This document shows, one piece after another, positions 1 through 6,744 of a DNA stretch of 18,150 bases (position 1 is the stretch's first letter; every line of letters starts with the position of its first letter). The stretch is from UBA4416 sp044340865 (GTDB taxonomy: Bacteria > Bacteroidota > Bacteroidia > B-17B0 > Aurantibacillaceae). Location: assembly GCA_044340865.1 (NCBI GenBank), contig JBIISW010000037.1, positions 1 to 18,150 on the forward strand, read 5' to 3'. The notes below the pieces were generated by a model. It was not told the DNA's origin, searched no databases, and saw nothing but the letters and a program-made list of their open reading frames with translations. The translations under genes were made by a program, and so were the position numbers.

Positions 1-92
1 CAAACAGATTGATTGTTTTCAATGTTGTATAATAAATCAGCATCCGCTTTTTCTAAAGCCCTTAAATAAATATGTTTCGATTGAATAAACAT
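1..92 (-). CDS. GNAT-family N-acetyltransferase, N-terminal fragment
   Basis: This is the first 30 codons of a minus-strand gene cut by the left edge of the window. The ATG directly abuts the TAG stop of the upstream gene (TAG then ATG, no gap), so the two are probably translationally coupled. The visible residues run from MFIQSKHIYLRALEKADADL to a stretch ending IENNQSV. The pattern 'hydrophobic-LRALE..DAD.LY..EN' is the usual opening (strand 1 and helix 1) of RimJ/RimL-type GNAT enzymes, which transfer an acetyl group from acetyl-CoA to an amine. The acetyl-CoA binding motif lies outside the window, so the substrate cannot be guessed. The family assignment rests on a short N-terminal resemblance only. 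Confidence 0.6.
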   Translation of the reverse strand, partial: MFIQSKHIYLRALEKADADLLYNIENNQSV

Positions 93-665
93 CTATGATT
101 TGTTGAATTTAAGTTGTTCGTTTAGAATTACCTCTTGTAATTCTGAATACGAGTAAATAGGAAAAAAAAATGGTTGACCTTGACTAAATTTAGTGATATT
201 TAATCCTAATGCATCATCAATGTAATCATTTTGTTTGAGTCGTTCTATTAATTCAAAAAGTAATTCATTTTCAATACGATTAATCGCGTAAAATTCAGAT
301 AAAAATAATTTCACAGGACTTAAACAACTTGCTTCATTTGGATTTACTTTTTTGAATTGTTTTATCTGCCATTGAAACATTTCATTTTGATAATCATAAC
401 TAAATACGGGATGTTTTTTTAGTTTGACAAAAACTGATTCTATTTTTTTTTGCTGAATGGTTTTTAATAAAACAGGCAATGTAACATTTGTTTCATGCCC
501 TTTTATGGTCAATGAGTGATACAACCCATTTATGAGCATTCCAATATGTGGTGGCTTGCGTGAAGCATGTAAAACGACTAACCAAGTATGATGGGCTAAT
601 GTTTCTGCAGAAGCAAGATCAGATAAGGTGATTGAATATGAGTTTTTATTTTTCAAAGAACTCAA
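93..665 (-). CDS. Conserved Bacteroidota protein of unknown function
   Basis: A 190-residue soluble protein with no signal peptide or membrane segment. I do not recognise a named domain. I recall similar sequences in Bacteroidota genomes, with a well-kept central stretch around 'HTWLVVLHASRKPPHIGMLI' (residues 26-45), then 'SLTIKGHE' and 'CLSPVKLFLSEFYA'; this is memory, not a search. No in-frame ATG exists near the N-terminus (the first internal Met is residue 43, inside the conserved part), so the start is taken as TTG at 665-663. A second TTG three codons later is the alternative. It lies 54 nt after the SatD-like gene and its stop abuts the ATG of the acetyltransferase gene, so the three are probably co-transcribed. 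Function is unknown; it may serve with the acetyltransferase. Confidence 0.75.
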   Translation of the reverse strand: MSSLKNKNSYSITLSDLASAETLAHHTWLVVLHASRKPPHIGMLINGLYHSLTIKGHETNVTLPVLLKTIQQKKIESVFVKLKKHPVFSYDYQNEMFQWQIKQFKKVNPNEASCLSPVKLFLSEFYAINRIENELLFELIERLKQNDYIDDALGLNITKFSQGQPFFFPIYSYSELQEVILNEQLKFNKS

Positions 666-719
666 ATATAAGGCTATTTGAAATGTGTTGTTATGAAAAT
701 AATATAAATGACTAAAAAA

Positions 720-1340
720 TTAAAATGCAGATAAAATCATTTCTTTGATTGTATAATATTGTTTGAGTTTTAAACTTTTTTCTCTTCGCCAACCACTTGA
801 CATGTTGAGGTTAAATAAGGAGGCCACTTCTTTATAATTTTTGTTATTTAAAAAAGCACTAACCAATTCAAAGTCGTTTTTTTTCCAAGAATCAACGTAA
901 TCTCCATAAATTAAAAAGAGATTATTTAAATACAAGCTAGTTTTTTCGTTATTGGTTGCAATCAAAAATCTACTTTCGGTTTTTTTAATCAGTTTAAGTC
1001 TGTCTCTGGCGTCAATCAAACCTAATCCTAGTCTTTCGTAGGCCGAATGTTTACTATGGATGGTTTTGATATAGTCGTGGTATAACACGTATTTTAATTT
1101 AAAATCTAAGCTGTTCTCAATTAAACATTCTTCAATATCAAATATTATTTCAATAGCATGTTGCAAACTATTGGTTATTCCTTGAAATTCATTATCAAAT
1201 AAAATATCTAAAGTGGTAATGAATTTATTTTTATGAATTTTATTAATAACAGATGTTACATTTTTTAAATCAGAATCAACGGCGTCCTTATTTATATCCT
1301 TTGTTTGTATGACTTCCGCCATTAAAATAAAATGCTCCAT
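720..1340 (-). CDS. SatD-like family protein
   Basis: A 206-residue cytoplasmic protein resembling the SatD family, named after an acid-adaptation gene in streptococci; the biochemical role is not established. The family hallmarks visible here are an N-terminal strand then 'AEVIQTKDI' (residues 8-16, matching the usual 'GDIINSKKI'), a 'DILFDNEFQGI' stretch (about residues 45-55, matching the family 'DEFQG'), and 'SKHSAYERLGLGLIDARDRL' (about 96-115, matching the 'DGPAYHNARE' region). The C-terminal 45 residues look like a helix-turn-helix ('YKEVASLFNLNMSSGWRREK'), as in other members. The ATG at 1340 is supported by the family N-terminus. It is divergent from rplM across 189 nt and appears to be first in an operon with the next two minus-strand genes. 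Several family residues are altered, so function could be diverged. Confidence 0.6.
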   Translation of the reverse strand: MEHFILMAEVIQTKDINKDAVDSDLKNVTSVINKIHKNKFITTLDILFDNEFQGITNSLQHAIEIIFDIEECLIENSLDFKLKYVLYHDYIKTIHSKHSAYERLGLGLIDARDRLKLIKKTESRFLIATNNEKTSLYLNNLFLIYGDYVDSWKKNDFELVSAFLNNKNYKEVASLFNLNMSSGWRREKSLKLKQYYTIKEMILSAF

Positions 1341-1429
1341 TAGTATTTATTTTGTATATTTAAAAAAGTAAATCGTTTCGATTGTCATTCAATTTTTAAT
1401 TTTAAAATGTATTTTTTGCGCTTATAGTG

Positions 1430-1437
1430 CAAAAATA
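1430..1437 (-). promoter_or_regulatory. Candidate -7 box for the SatD-like operon, within a dyad
   Basis: On the minus strand this reads TATTTTTG, an exact TAnnTTTG match to the Bacteroidota -7 element. I see no good TTTG about 19 nt upstream, so only half the promoter is supported. It would give a leader of roughly 80 nt before the ATG at 1340. The box overlaps one arm of a 9-bp inverted repeat at 1413-1421 and 1427-1435 (loop TTATA, one G-T pair), which could hold a regulator binding site. Confidence 0.3.
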
Positions 1438-1466
1438 TAAAATATTTTAAAATTAGCAGTATATTC

Positions 1467-1497
1467 TTTGCTACAATCAAAAAAAGACTTACATTTG
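1467..1497 (+). promoter_or_regulatory. Bacteroidota-type promoter of rplM
   Basis: TTTG at 1467-1470 and TACATTTG at 1490-1497 are separated by 19 nt, fitting the -33 (TTTG) and -7 (TAnnTTTG) elements of the Bacteroidota primary sigma factor. Transcription should start a few bases later, near 1503, leaving a leader of about 25-30 nt before the GTG start of rplM. This is the clearest promoter in the window and would drive the L13-S9-S2 genes. Confidence 0.8.
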
Positions 1498-1529
1498 CAT
1501 CCCAATTTAGAAAATTTAAAAATAAAAAA

Positions 1530-1988
1530 GTGGACGCATTAAGTTATAAAACCAAATTTGTCAACAAAGCAGCATCTGAAAAAGACTGGTTATTAGTTGA
1601 CGCAGAAAACGAAGTAGTAGGTCGTTTAGCCTCTAAAATCGCATACATGATTCGCGGTAAACATAAAACAAATTACACACCACACACTGACTGTGGTTCT
1701 AATATTGTTGTAATTAACGCTGAAAAGGTTCGTTTTACAGGCGCAAAATTAGAAGATAAAGAATACGTTCGCTATACTGGACATCCAGGTGGACAACGTT
1801 TCGCAACTCCTAAAGAAATGCTTGCTAAAAAACCAACTGAAGTATTAAAACATGCTGTTCATGGTATGTTACCAAAGGGTCGTTTAGGAAGAACGTTAAA
1901 TACAAATTTATTTGTATTTGCTGGTCCTGAGCATGATCATGCAGCACAACAACCTAAAAAAGTAGATTTAACAACAATTATTGCATAA
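1530..1988 (+). CDS. rplM: 50S ribosomal protein L13
   Basis: L13 is an early-assembly protein of the large ribosomal subunit that binds 23S rRNA. The 152-residue product carries the family landmarks in order: 'WLLVDAENEVVGRLAS' (20-35), 'GKHKTNYTPHTDCGS' (43-57), 'RYTGHPGG' (81-88) and 'GMLPKGRLGR' (112-121). The start is GTG at 1530. No in-frame ATG fits, and the N-terminus 'MDALSYKT' matches the form usual in Bacteroidota, so GTG is well supported. An A-rich stretch precedes it in place of a Shine-Dalgarno site. It is the first gene of the translation block, followed 4 nt later by rpsI, as is common in bacteria. Length is slightly above the enteric form because of a short C-terminal tail. 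Confidence 0.97.
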   Translation: MDALSYKTKFVNKAASEKDWLLVDAENEVVGRLASKIAYMIRGKHKTNYTPHTDCGSNIVVINAEKVRFTGAKLEDKEYVRYTGHPGGQRFATPKEMLAKKPTEVLKHAVHGMLPKGRLGRTLNTNLFVFAGPEHDHAAQQPKKVDLTTIIA

Positions 1989-1992
1989 CGAA

Positions 1993-2379
1993 ATGGAAGT
2001 AGTAAACACATCAGGTCGCAGAAAATGTTCAGTAGCACGTGCTTATGTATCTAAGGGTACAGGAGTTATTACTATTAACAAAAGAGATTATAAAGAATAT
2101 TTCAAAACTCCAACTTTACAATATTATGTTTTACAATCATTAACTAACGCTAAATCTGTTGGAGAATATGATGTAAAAATCAATGTAAATGGTGGCGGAA
2201 CTACTGGTCAAGCTCAAGCAGTTCGCTTAGCAATTGCAAAAGCTTTAGTAGAAATTAATCCAGAATTGAAAAAAGAATTACGTGCTGAAGGTTTAGTTAC
2301 TCGCGACCCTCGTATGGTTGAACGTAAGAAATTCGGTCAAAAGAAAGCTCGTGCTCGTTTCCAATTCAGCAAACGTTAG
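1993..2379 (+). CDS. rpsI: 30S ribosomal protein S9
   Basis: S9 sits in the head of the small subunit, and its basic C-terminal tail reaches the P-site tRNA. The product is 128 residues with 'GRRKCSVARAYV' at 8-19, the central 'GGGTTGQAQAVRLAIAKAL' segment, and the expected basic end 'KKFGQKKARARFQFSKR', whose last Lys-Arg is the conserved tRNA-contacting terminus. An open frame extends back to a TTG at 1981, inside the end of rplM. I chose ATG at 1993 because the family starts 'MEVVN..GRRK' and this leaves a normal 4-nt gap after rplM. Co-transcribed with rplM. Confidence 0.96.
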   Translation: MEVVNTSGRRKCSVARAYVSKGTGVITINKRDYKEYFKTPTLQYYVLQSLTNAKSVGEYDVKINVNGGGTTGQAQAVRLAIAKALVEINPELKKELRAEGLVTRDPRMVERKKFGQKKARARFQFSKR

Positions 2380-2412
2380 AATTCAAATTATTATATTTTA
2401 TATATACTACCC

Positions 2413-3261
2413 ATGTCAACAAAAACATTCAACGAATTATTAGAATCTGGTGCTCATTTTGGTCACTTGAAAAGAAAATGGAATCCAGCAATGGCTCCTT
2501 ATATTTATGCTGAAAAAAACGGCATCCATATTATCGACTTAAACAAAACGGTTGTTAAAATAGATGAAGCTGCAGCTGCTATCAAGCAAATTGCTCGTTC
2601 AGGTAAAAAAATATTATTTGTAGCTACTAAAAAACAAGCAAAAGACATCGTTGCTGCTAAAGTTAAAGAAGTAGGTATGCCTTATGTAACTGAACGTTGG
2701 CCAGGTGGTATGTTAACTAATTTTGCAACTATCCGTAAGGCAGTTCGTAAAATGGGACAAATCGATAAAATGGCTACTGATGGCACATTTGATAACATTT
2801 CTAAAAAAGAAAAATTACAAATTACTCGTGAGCGCGCAAAATTAGAAACTAACTTAGGTTCTGTAGCTGATTTAACTCGTTTACCATCTGCGTTATTTAT
2901 TGTTGATATTAGCAAAGAGCATATTGCTGTTGCTGAAGCAAAACGATTAAACATCCCTACTTTTGCTATTGTAGATACGAATTCAAATCCAAATTTTGTG
3001 GATTATGCAATTCCTGCAAATGATGACTCTTCTAGCTCTGTTGCTTACATTATTGATTTAATCTGTAAAGCTATCAATGAAGGTTTAGGTGATCGTAAAA
3101 TGGATAAAGAAGCTGGTTTAGTTGAAGAAAAAGAGAATAAAAACTCTAAGGAAGAAGCTGAAGAATTAGCAGAAGGAGTAACTGTAAAAGGTGCTAAAGC
3201 TGTTGAAGATGAAGCTGCTCGTAAAATAGCGCCTCGTAAAAGAACTGTAGCCAAAAAATAA
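2413..3261 (+). CDS. rpsB: 30S ribosomal protein S2
   Basis: S2 binds the small-subunit head-body junction and helps recruit S1. The core is unmistakable: 'LLESGAHFGHLKRKWNPAM' near the start, 'ERWPGGMLTN' (about 95-104), 'LPSALFIVDISKEHIAVAEA' (about 157-176) and 'IPTFAIVDTNSNP' (about 181-193). At 282 residues it is longer than the usual ~240-250 because of a charged, probably disordered C-terminal tail of about 55 residues, rich in Glu, Lys and Ala and ending 'RKRTVAKK'. Such tails are common in Bacteroidota S2. It lies 33 nt after rpsI, with no terminator between, and is followed by a terminator before tsf. Confidence 0.97.
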   Translation: MSTKTFNELLESGAHFGHLKRKWNPAMAPYIYAEKNGIHIIDLNKTVVKIDEAAAAIKQIARSGKKILFVATKKQAKDIVAAKVKEVGMPYVTERWPGGMLTNFATIRKAVRKMGQIDKMATDGTFDNISKKEKLQITRERAKLETNLGSVADLTRLPSALFIVDISKEHIAVAEAKRLNIPTFAIVDTNSNPNFVDYAIPANDDSSSSVAYIIDLICKAINEGLGDRKMDKEAGLVEEKENKNSKEEAEELAEGVTVKGAKAVEDEAARKIAPRKRTVAKK

Positions 3262-3281
3262 TTTTATCAAAACATAATTTT

Positions 3282-3318
3282 AAAGGCCGTTCTTGTTAAA
3301 GGAAGGGCCTTTTTTTTA
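3282..3318 (+). terminator. Intrinsic terminator between rpsB and tsf
   Basis: AAAGGCC (3282-3288) pairs with GGCCTTT (3306-3312). The stem continues inward through TTC/GAA after one G-G mismatch and is followed by a run of Ts to 3317. It ends about 34 nt before the tsf ATG. That leaves no room for a separate downstream promoter, so tsf must rely on read-through or on a promoter located upstream of the hairpin. Confidence 0.85.
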
Positions 3319-3351
3319 AACATATCTATTAATTAATTAAAAAAAATAAAA

Positions 3352-4176
3352 ATGGCAATTACAGCACAAGAAGTAAACAAATTACGTCAACAAACCGGAG
3401 CCGGTATGATGGATTGTAAAAAAGCATTAGAAGAAAACAATGGTGATTTTGAACAAGCTGTTGATTACCTTCGTAAAAAAGGAGCAAAGGTAGCCGCTAA
3501 CCGTGGCGACAGAGATTCTAAAGAAGGAGTTGTATTAGCAAAAACATCTGCAGATGGAAAAACGGGTATTTTAATTTGGATTAACTGCGAAACAGATTTC
3601 GTAGCTATTAATGCAGATTTTATCGCTTTTGCTGATTCTATTGCAATGATAGCATTAGACAAAAACGCAAAATCAAAAGAAGAAATTTTAACTTTACCAT
3701 ATAATAGCGACATTACAGTAGCTGATAAATTTATGGAACAAGTTGGTAAAATTGGAGAAAAAATTGAAATTGGCTATTTTGAGGCAATTTCAGCTGAAAA
3801 AGTTTCTGCTTACATTCACCCAGGAAATAGAGTTTCTGTAATTGTTGGTTTCAATCAAGTTACTAATGATGAAGTTGGTCGTAACGTGGCAATGCAAGCG
3901 GCAGCGATGGCTCCAGTAGCTTTAGATAAAGAAGGCGTTACTCCAGAAATGTTAGAGAGAGAATTAGAAATTGCTCGTGAAGTCATTCGTGCTGAAGGTA
4001 AACCAGAAGATATGGTTGAAAAAATTGCAACTGGTAAAATTGCTAAATTCTATAAAGAATCTACTTTATTAAACCAAGAATACATTAAAGATAATAAAAT
4101 GACTGTAGCTCAATATTTACAAAGTGTTGAAAAAGGTTTAACAGCAACAGCCTTTAAGCGTTACGCATTATCTTAA
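3352..4176 (+). CDS. tsf: Elongation factor Ts
   Basis: EF-Ts is the guanine nucleotide exchange factor that recycles EF-Tu-GDP. The N-terminal UBA-like domain (residues 1-45, 'LRQQTGAGMMDCKKALEE..GD...A.DYLR') is intact. The EF-Tu contact motif 'CETDFVAINADF' follows at about 79-90, then the dimerisation core including 'MQAAAMAPVALDKEGV'. The 274-residue length is normal. It lies downstream of rpsB, the universal order, but an intrinsic terminator sits between them, so its level may be set separately from S2. ATG is preceded by a poly-A-rich leader. A second terminator follows directly. Confidence 0.97.
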   Translation: MAITAQEVNKLRQQTGAGMMDCKKALEENNGDFEQAVDYLRKKGAKVAANRGDRDSKEGVVLAKTSADGKTGILIWINCETDFVAINADFIAFADSIAMIALDKNAKSKEEILTLPYNSDITVADKFMEQVGKIGEKIEIGYFEAISAEKVSAYIHPGNRVSVIVGFNQVTNDEVGRNVAMQAAAMAPVALDKEGVTPEMLERELEIAREVIRAEGKPEDMVEKIATGKIAKFYKESTLLNQEYIKDNKMTVAQYLQSVEKGLTATAFKRYALS

Positions 4177-4182
4177 TTTATT

Positions 4183-4211
4183 AAAAACCCGATTTATTCG
4201 GGTTTTTTTTT
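4183..4211 (+). terminator. Intrinsic terminator after tsf
   Basis: AAAAACCCGA (4183-4192) pairs with TCGGGTTTTT (4198-4207) around a TTTAT loop, followed by more Ts. The hairpin starts 7 nt after the tsf stop. It separates tsf from pyrH. Confidence 0.9.
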
Positions 4212-4286
4212 GTCAATTATTTTAATGTAAATTAGAAACATATTTTGACGCATCAATTTTGATTAATTATTTAGTTTAGAAATAAC

Positions 4287-4994
4287 ATGAAATATAAAAG
4301 AATATTACTAAAGTTATCTGGTGAAGCTTTAATGGGAAAAAAAGGTTTCGGGATTGATCACGAACGATTATTAGAATATGCTAAAGAAATTAAATTAGCT
4401 TATGATGCGGGATGTCAAATTGCCATTGTAATTGGTGGTGGAAATATTTTTAGAGGCATTCAAGCCGAAAAAGGTGGCATGGACCGAGTGCATGGTGATT
4501 ACATGGGTATGTTAGCAACAGTTATTAATTCAATGGCAGTGCAATCTGCTTTAGAAGGTTTAGGAGTTCAAACGCGTTTACAAAGTGCTATTAAAATGGA
4601 GCAAATTTGCGAACCATTTATTAGAAGAAAAGCCGTTCGTCATTTAGAAAAAGGACGTGTGGTTATTTTTGGTGCCGGCACTGGTAATCCTTATTTTACA
4701 ACAGATACAGCTGCTACATTGCGTGCTATTGAAATTGAAGCTAACGTTATTTTAAAAGGAACACGTGTGGATGGAATTTATACGTCTGATCCTGAAAAAG
4801 ATCCAACGGCAACTAAATACGAAACCATTTCATTTGAAGAGGTATATTCTAAAGGACTTGAAGTTATGGATATGACAGCCTTTACCTTGTGTAAAGAAAA
4901 TAATTTACCTCTCATTGTTTTTGATATGAATAAGAAAGGTAATCTTCAAAATTTGATTTACGGCGAAAAAGTGGGTACGTTAGTAGAAGTTTAA
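4287..4994 (+). CDS. pyrH: UMP kinase (uridylate kinase)
   Basis: PyrH phosphorylates UMP to UDP with ATP; the bacterial hexameric enzyme belongs to the amino-acid-kinase fold and is normally inhibited by UTP and activated by GTP. Visible motifs are 'LLKLSGEAL' (7-15), 'GGGNIFRG' (50-57), 'HGDYMGMLATVINS' (69-82), 'GTGNPYFTTDTAA' (131-143) and 'DGIYTSDPEKDP', all family signatures. The 235-residue length is standard. It follows tsf after a terminator, and the 110-nt gap should contain its own promoter, though I could not identify convincing boxes. In many bacteria frr (ribosome recycling factor) comes next; here it does not. A terminator overlaps the stop codon. Confidence 0.97.
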   Translation: MKYKRILLKLSGEALMGKKGFGIDHERLLEYAKEIKLAYDAGCQIAIVIGGGNIFRGIQAEKGGMDRVHGDYMGMLATVINSMAVQSALEGLGVQTRLQSAIKMEQICEPFIRRKAVRHLEKGRVVIFGAGTGNPYFTTDTAATLRAIEIEANVILKGTRVDGIYTSDPEKDPTATKYETISFEEVYSKGLEVMDMTAFTLCKENNLPLIVFDMNKKGNLQNLIYGEKVGTLVEV

Positions 4995-5013
4995 ATCTTT
5001 GTAAACTTCTTTT
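4985..5013 (+). terminator. Intrinsic terminator overlapping the pyrH stop codon
   Basis: AGAAGTTTA (4985-4993) pairs perfectly with TAAACTTCT (5002-5010) around an 8-nt loop and is followed by Ts to 5013. The TAA stop of pyrH at 4992-4994 lies at the top of the 5' arm, so a terminating ribosome would mask the hairpin. Confidence 0.65.
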
Positions 5014-5052
5014 CATGTTATTACTAATGCAATTGTTTTACTAAATTCGTAT

Positions 5053-5556
5053 ATGAAAAAAATTAAAATTTTAGATTCGCAACAAATTGATCAGAAGTTA
5101 AACCGTATGGCGTATCAAATTTACGAATCTAACTTTAAGGAAAAAGAATTGCTCATTGTTGGCATTGAAGGAAATGGCTATAAATTAGCGCAACGAATAG
5201 TTGCTATTTTAGAAACTATTTCTAACATGAAAATTAAAATTGGTAAAATAAAATTAGATAAAGAGAAGCCTTGGTTAAAAGATCCTTCAATCGACTTTAC
5301 TGAAAAAGATTTTGAAAATAAATCTATCATCTTAGTTGACGATGTTTTAAATAGTGGCAAAACATTGATGTATGCAGTGAAATTATTTTTGAACAAACCT
5401 GTCAAACAATTAAATACATTAATTTTAGTTGATAGAAGTCATACTCGATTTCCTGTAAAAGCTGATTTTGTTGGACTTTCACTATCTACTACATTACAAG
5501 AACGTATTGATACTGACTTTTCAAAAAAAGGTAAAGAAGCTGTGTATTTAGTTTAA
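5053..5556 (+). CDS. PyrR-like phosphoribosyltransferase
   Basis: A type I phosphoribosyltransferase fold protein of 167 residues. The PRPP-binding motif is 'LVDDVLNSGKT' (94-104), with the two adjacent Asp residues expected. The phosphate loop equivalent is 'VGIEGNGYKLA' (36-46), and the 'LILVDRSHTRFPVKADFVGL' region (123-142) resembles PyrR, the uracil phosphoribosyltransferase/attenuation protein of pyrimidine genes. The terminal region 'LQERIDTDF' is also PyrR-like. In Bacteroidota such proteins are usually annotated only as phosphoribosyltransferases, and RNA-binding regulation is not shown. Its position after pyrH is suggestive of a pyrimidine role, but a terminator separates them. Its stop overlaps the stop of the convergent gene. 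Confidence 0.8.
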   Translation: MKKIKILDSQQIDQKLNRMAYQIYESNFKEKELLIVGIEGNGYKLAQRIVAILETISNMKIKIGKIKLDKEKPWLKDPSIDFTEKDFENKSIILVDDVLNSGKTLMYAVKLFLNKPVKQLNTLILVDRSHTRFPVKADFVGLSLSTTLQERIDTDFSKKGKEAVYLV

Positions 5557-6104
5557 GAATAGTGTAGTTCTTTTCTTAATTTTCTAACGATTTGAAAAAG
5601 TTCTGTTGCTTTCTGAGAGCCTATTCGATAGGTAAACCCAGAGTTATCTTTTAATTCAATGAATTCATTGCCGCTTGTAAAAAATCGGATAATTCCTCTA
5701 CTATGTAAATTGTAAACGGCTCGTCTAAAAATATTTTTCTTGTATTTACTTTTTCTAATATTTGAAATGCTTTCTAAATTTATTTTCACTTTTCTTGCAG
5801 TCCAAAATCCATCTATCACAATATAGGTTTGATACACCTTAATGTGGGTATGTAAAATATATGTCAACATTGCTGAAAAGGACAAACTAAGCAGGCCTAA
5901 TACAAAAAAAATATTACCAGAGTTCGGAATATCCATAGCTGGATAATAACCAATTTCAAATACCGACACTTGAATTGGTTTCGGATTTTCACTCCAATAA
6001 TAACCGACAAAACAAAATACAGTAATAATCGTTCTCCAAATCATACTTAATCTGTTATGACCCATGTATTGTTTTTCTTCAAATATGATTGTGTCGTTGT
6101 CCAA
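5553..6104 (-). CDS. Two-helix membrane protein, PH-like C-terminal half
   Basis: A 183-residue protein with two hydrophobic segments (about residues 22-38 and 64-85) separated by a ~25-residue loop. A cytoplasmic C-terminal half follows, rich in short strands and basic residues, ending 'FIELKDNSGFTYRIGSQKATELFQIVRKL'. The layout and the ending 'ELK..G..Y.IGSQ...EL' resemble small Bacteroidota membrane proteins with a bacterial PH-like domain; function unknown. The start is TTG at 6104, 5 nt after the methyltransferase stop. I keep it because 'TIIFEEKQ' just after it looks like the conserved opening of these proteins; ATG at 6065 would remove that part. The stop overlaps that of the convergent phosphoribosyltransferase gene, leaving no space for a terminator between them. 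Confidence 0.65.
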   Translation of the reverse strand: MDNDTIIFEEKQYMGHNRLSMIWRTIITVFCFVGYYWSENPKPIQVSVFEIGYYPAMDIPNSGNIFFVLGLLSLSFSAMLTYILHTHIKVYQTYIVIDGFWTARKVKINLESISNIRKSKYKKNIFRRAVYNLHSRGIIRFFTSGNEFIELKDNSGFTYRIGSQKATELFQIVRKLRKELHYS

Positions 6105-6109
6105 GGAAA

Positions 6110-6691
6110 TTAAGCTTTTTCAAAGTTAATAAATAATTCTCGGTTCGCTCTTGGTTTTACTGAATTATAAGCAGTTTCAAACATCTTTATTTTAAATAGG
6201 TTTTCGAAGTAGGGTAGGTATTCTGTTTGATTGCCTCCGAATGGTGGATGGTTTTTATTTAGTTCATCGTTGAATAGTAACCCAACTAATTTACCTTTTG
6301 GTTTTAATAAGTGGTGCATATGTTCTGCATATTTTTGTCTTAGCTCAGGATTGATAGCACAAAAAAATGTTTGTTCAATAATTAAATCATAATGCCCTAA
6401 ATGATTAAAAAAGTTTTTACATATTAAATGATTTGCATTGAAAAGTGGAATTCGTTTTTTAAATAATTCAATAGGTTCTTTTGCGAAATCTAACACATAG
6501 ATGTTTGTAAATCCTTTATTAAAAAGGTATTCGGCTTCGTGTGCATTTCCTGCACCTGGAATTAAAATATGTAAGTTGGTATCGGTAAGCTGATCGAAAT
6601 ACTGTTTTAATGGTTCTGAAACTTCTCCTAAATCCCATTTAAATTCTTGGGAAATGTATCGATTATTCCAGTATTCTGAATCTAAGTGCAT
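6110..6691 (-). CDS. TPMT-like SAM-dependent methyltransferase
   Basis: A 193-residue class I methyltransferase of the thiopurine S-methyltransferase-like superfamily. Signatures are 'YWNNRY....FKWDLGEVSEPL' (7-28, the 'W..RY...G.WD.G..S.PL' opening of that group), SAM motif I 'ILIPGAGNAHEAEYL' (42-56), an acidic Asp in 'VLDFAKEP' (66-73), 'YDLIIEQTFFCAINPELRQKY' split across 101-121, and 'PKGKLVGLLF' (131-140). Known relatives methylate thiols, thiopurines or small halide/sulfide anions; the substrate here cannot be read from sequence. It heads a two-gene minus-strand operon with the membrane protein and is divergent from the UbiA gene across 74 nt. Confidence 0.85.
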   Translation of the reverse strand: MHLDSEYWNNRYISQEFKWDLGEVSEPLKQYFDQLTDTNLHILIPGAGNAHEAEYLFNKGFTNIYVLDFAKEPIELFKKRIPLFNANHLICKNFFNHLGHYDLIIEQTFFCAINPELRQKYAEHMHHLLKPKGKLVGLLFNDELNKNHPPFGGNQTEYLPYFENLFKIKMFETAYNSVKPRANRELFINFEKA

Positions 6692-6715
6692 CTTTATTTT
6701 TTTAATTTATCGGAC

Positions 6716-6744
6716 AGTTAAATTTATTAATATTATGTTTAACT
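6716..6744. repeat. Inverted repeat in the methyltransferase/UbiA divergent region
   Basis: AGTTAAA (6716-6722) and TTTAACT (6738-6744) are perfect inverted copies 15 nt apart, centred between the two divergent genes. No TAnnTTTG box is visible on either strand of this 74-nt gap. The repeat may be a regulator site; in AT-rich DNA a 7-mer dyad can also be chance. Confidence 0.3.

Noticed and set aside
1981..1992. TTG at 1981 as the start of rpsI
   Set aside because: It would add four residues foreign to S9 and overlap rplM; ATG at 1993 matches the family N-terminus.
2682..2954. Minus-strand open frame opposite rpsB
   Set aside because: It lies wholly within the S2 gene and its translation shows no family pattern; the plus-strand product is certain.
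5042..5049. TAAATTCG as a -7 promoter box for the phosphoribosyltransferase gene
   Set aside because: It has one mismatch, no TTTG at the right distance, and would start transcription at or after the ATG at 5053.
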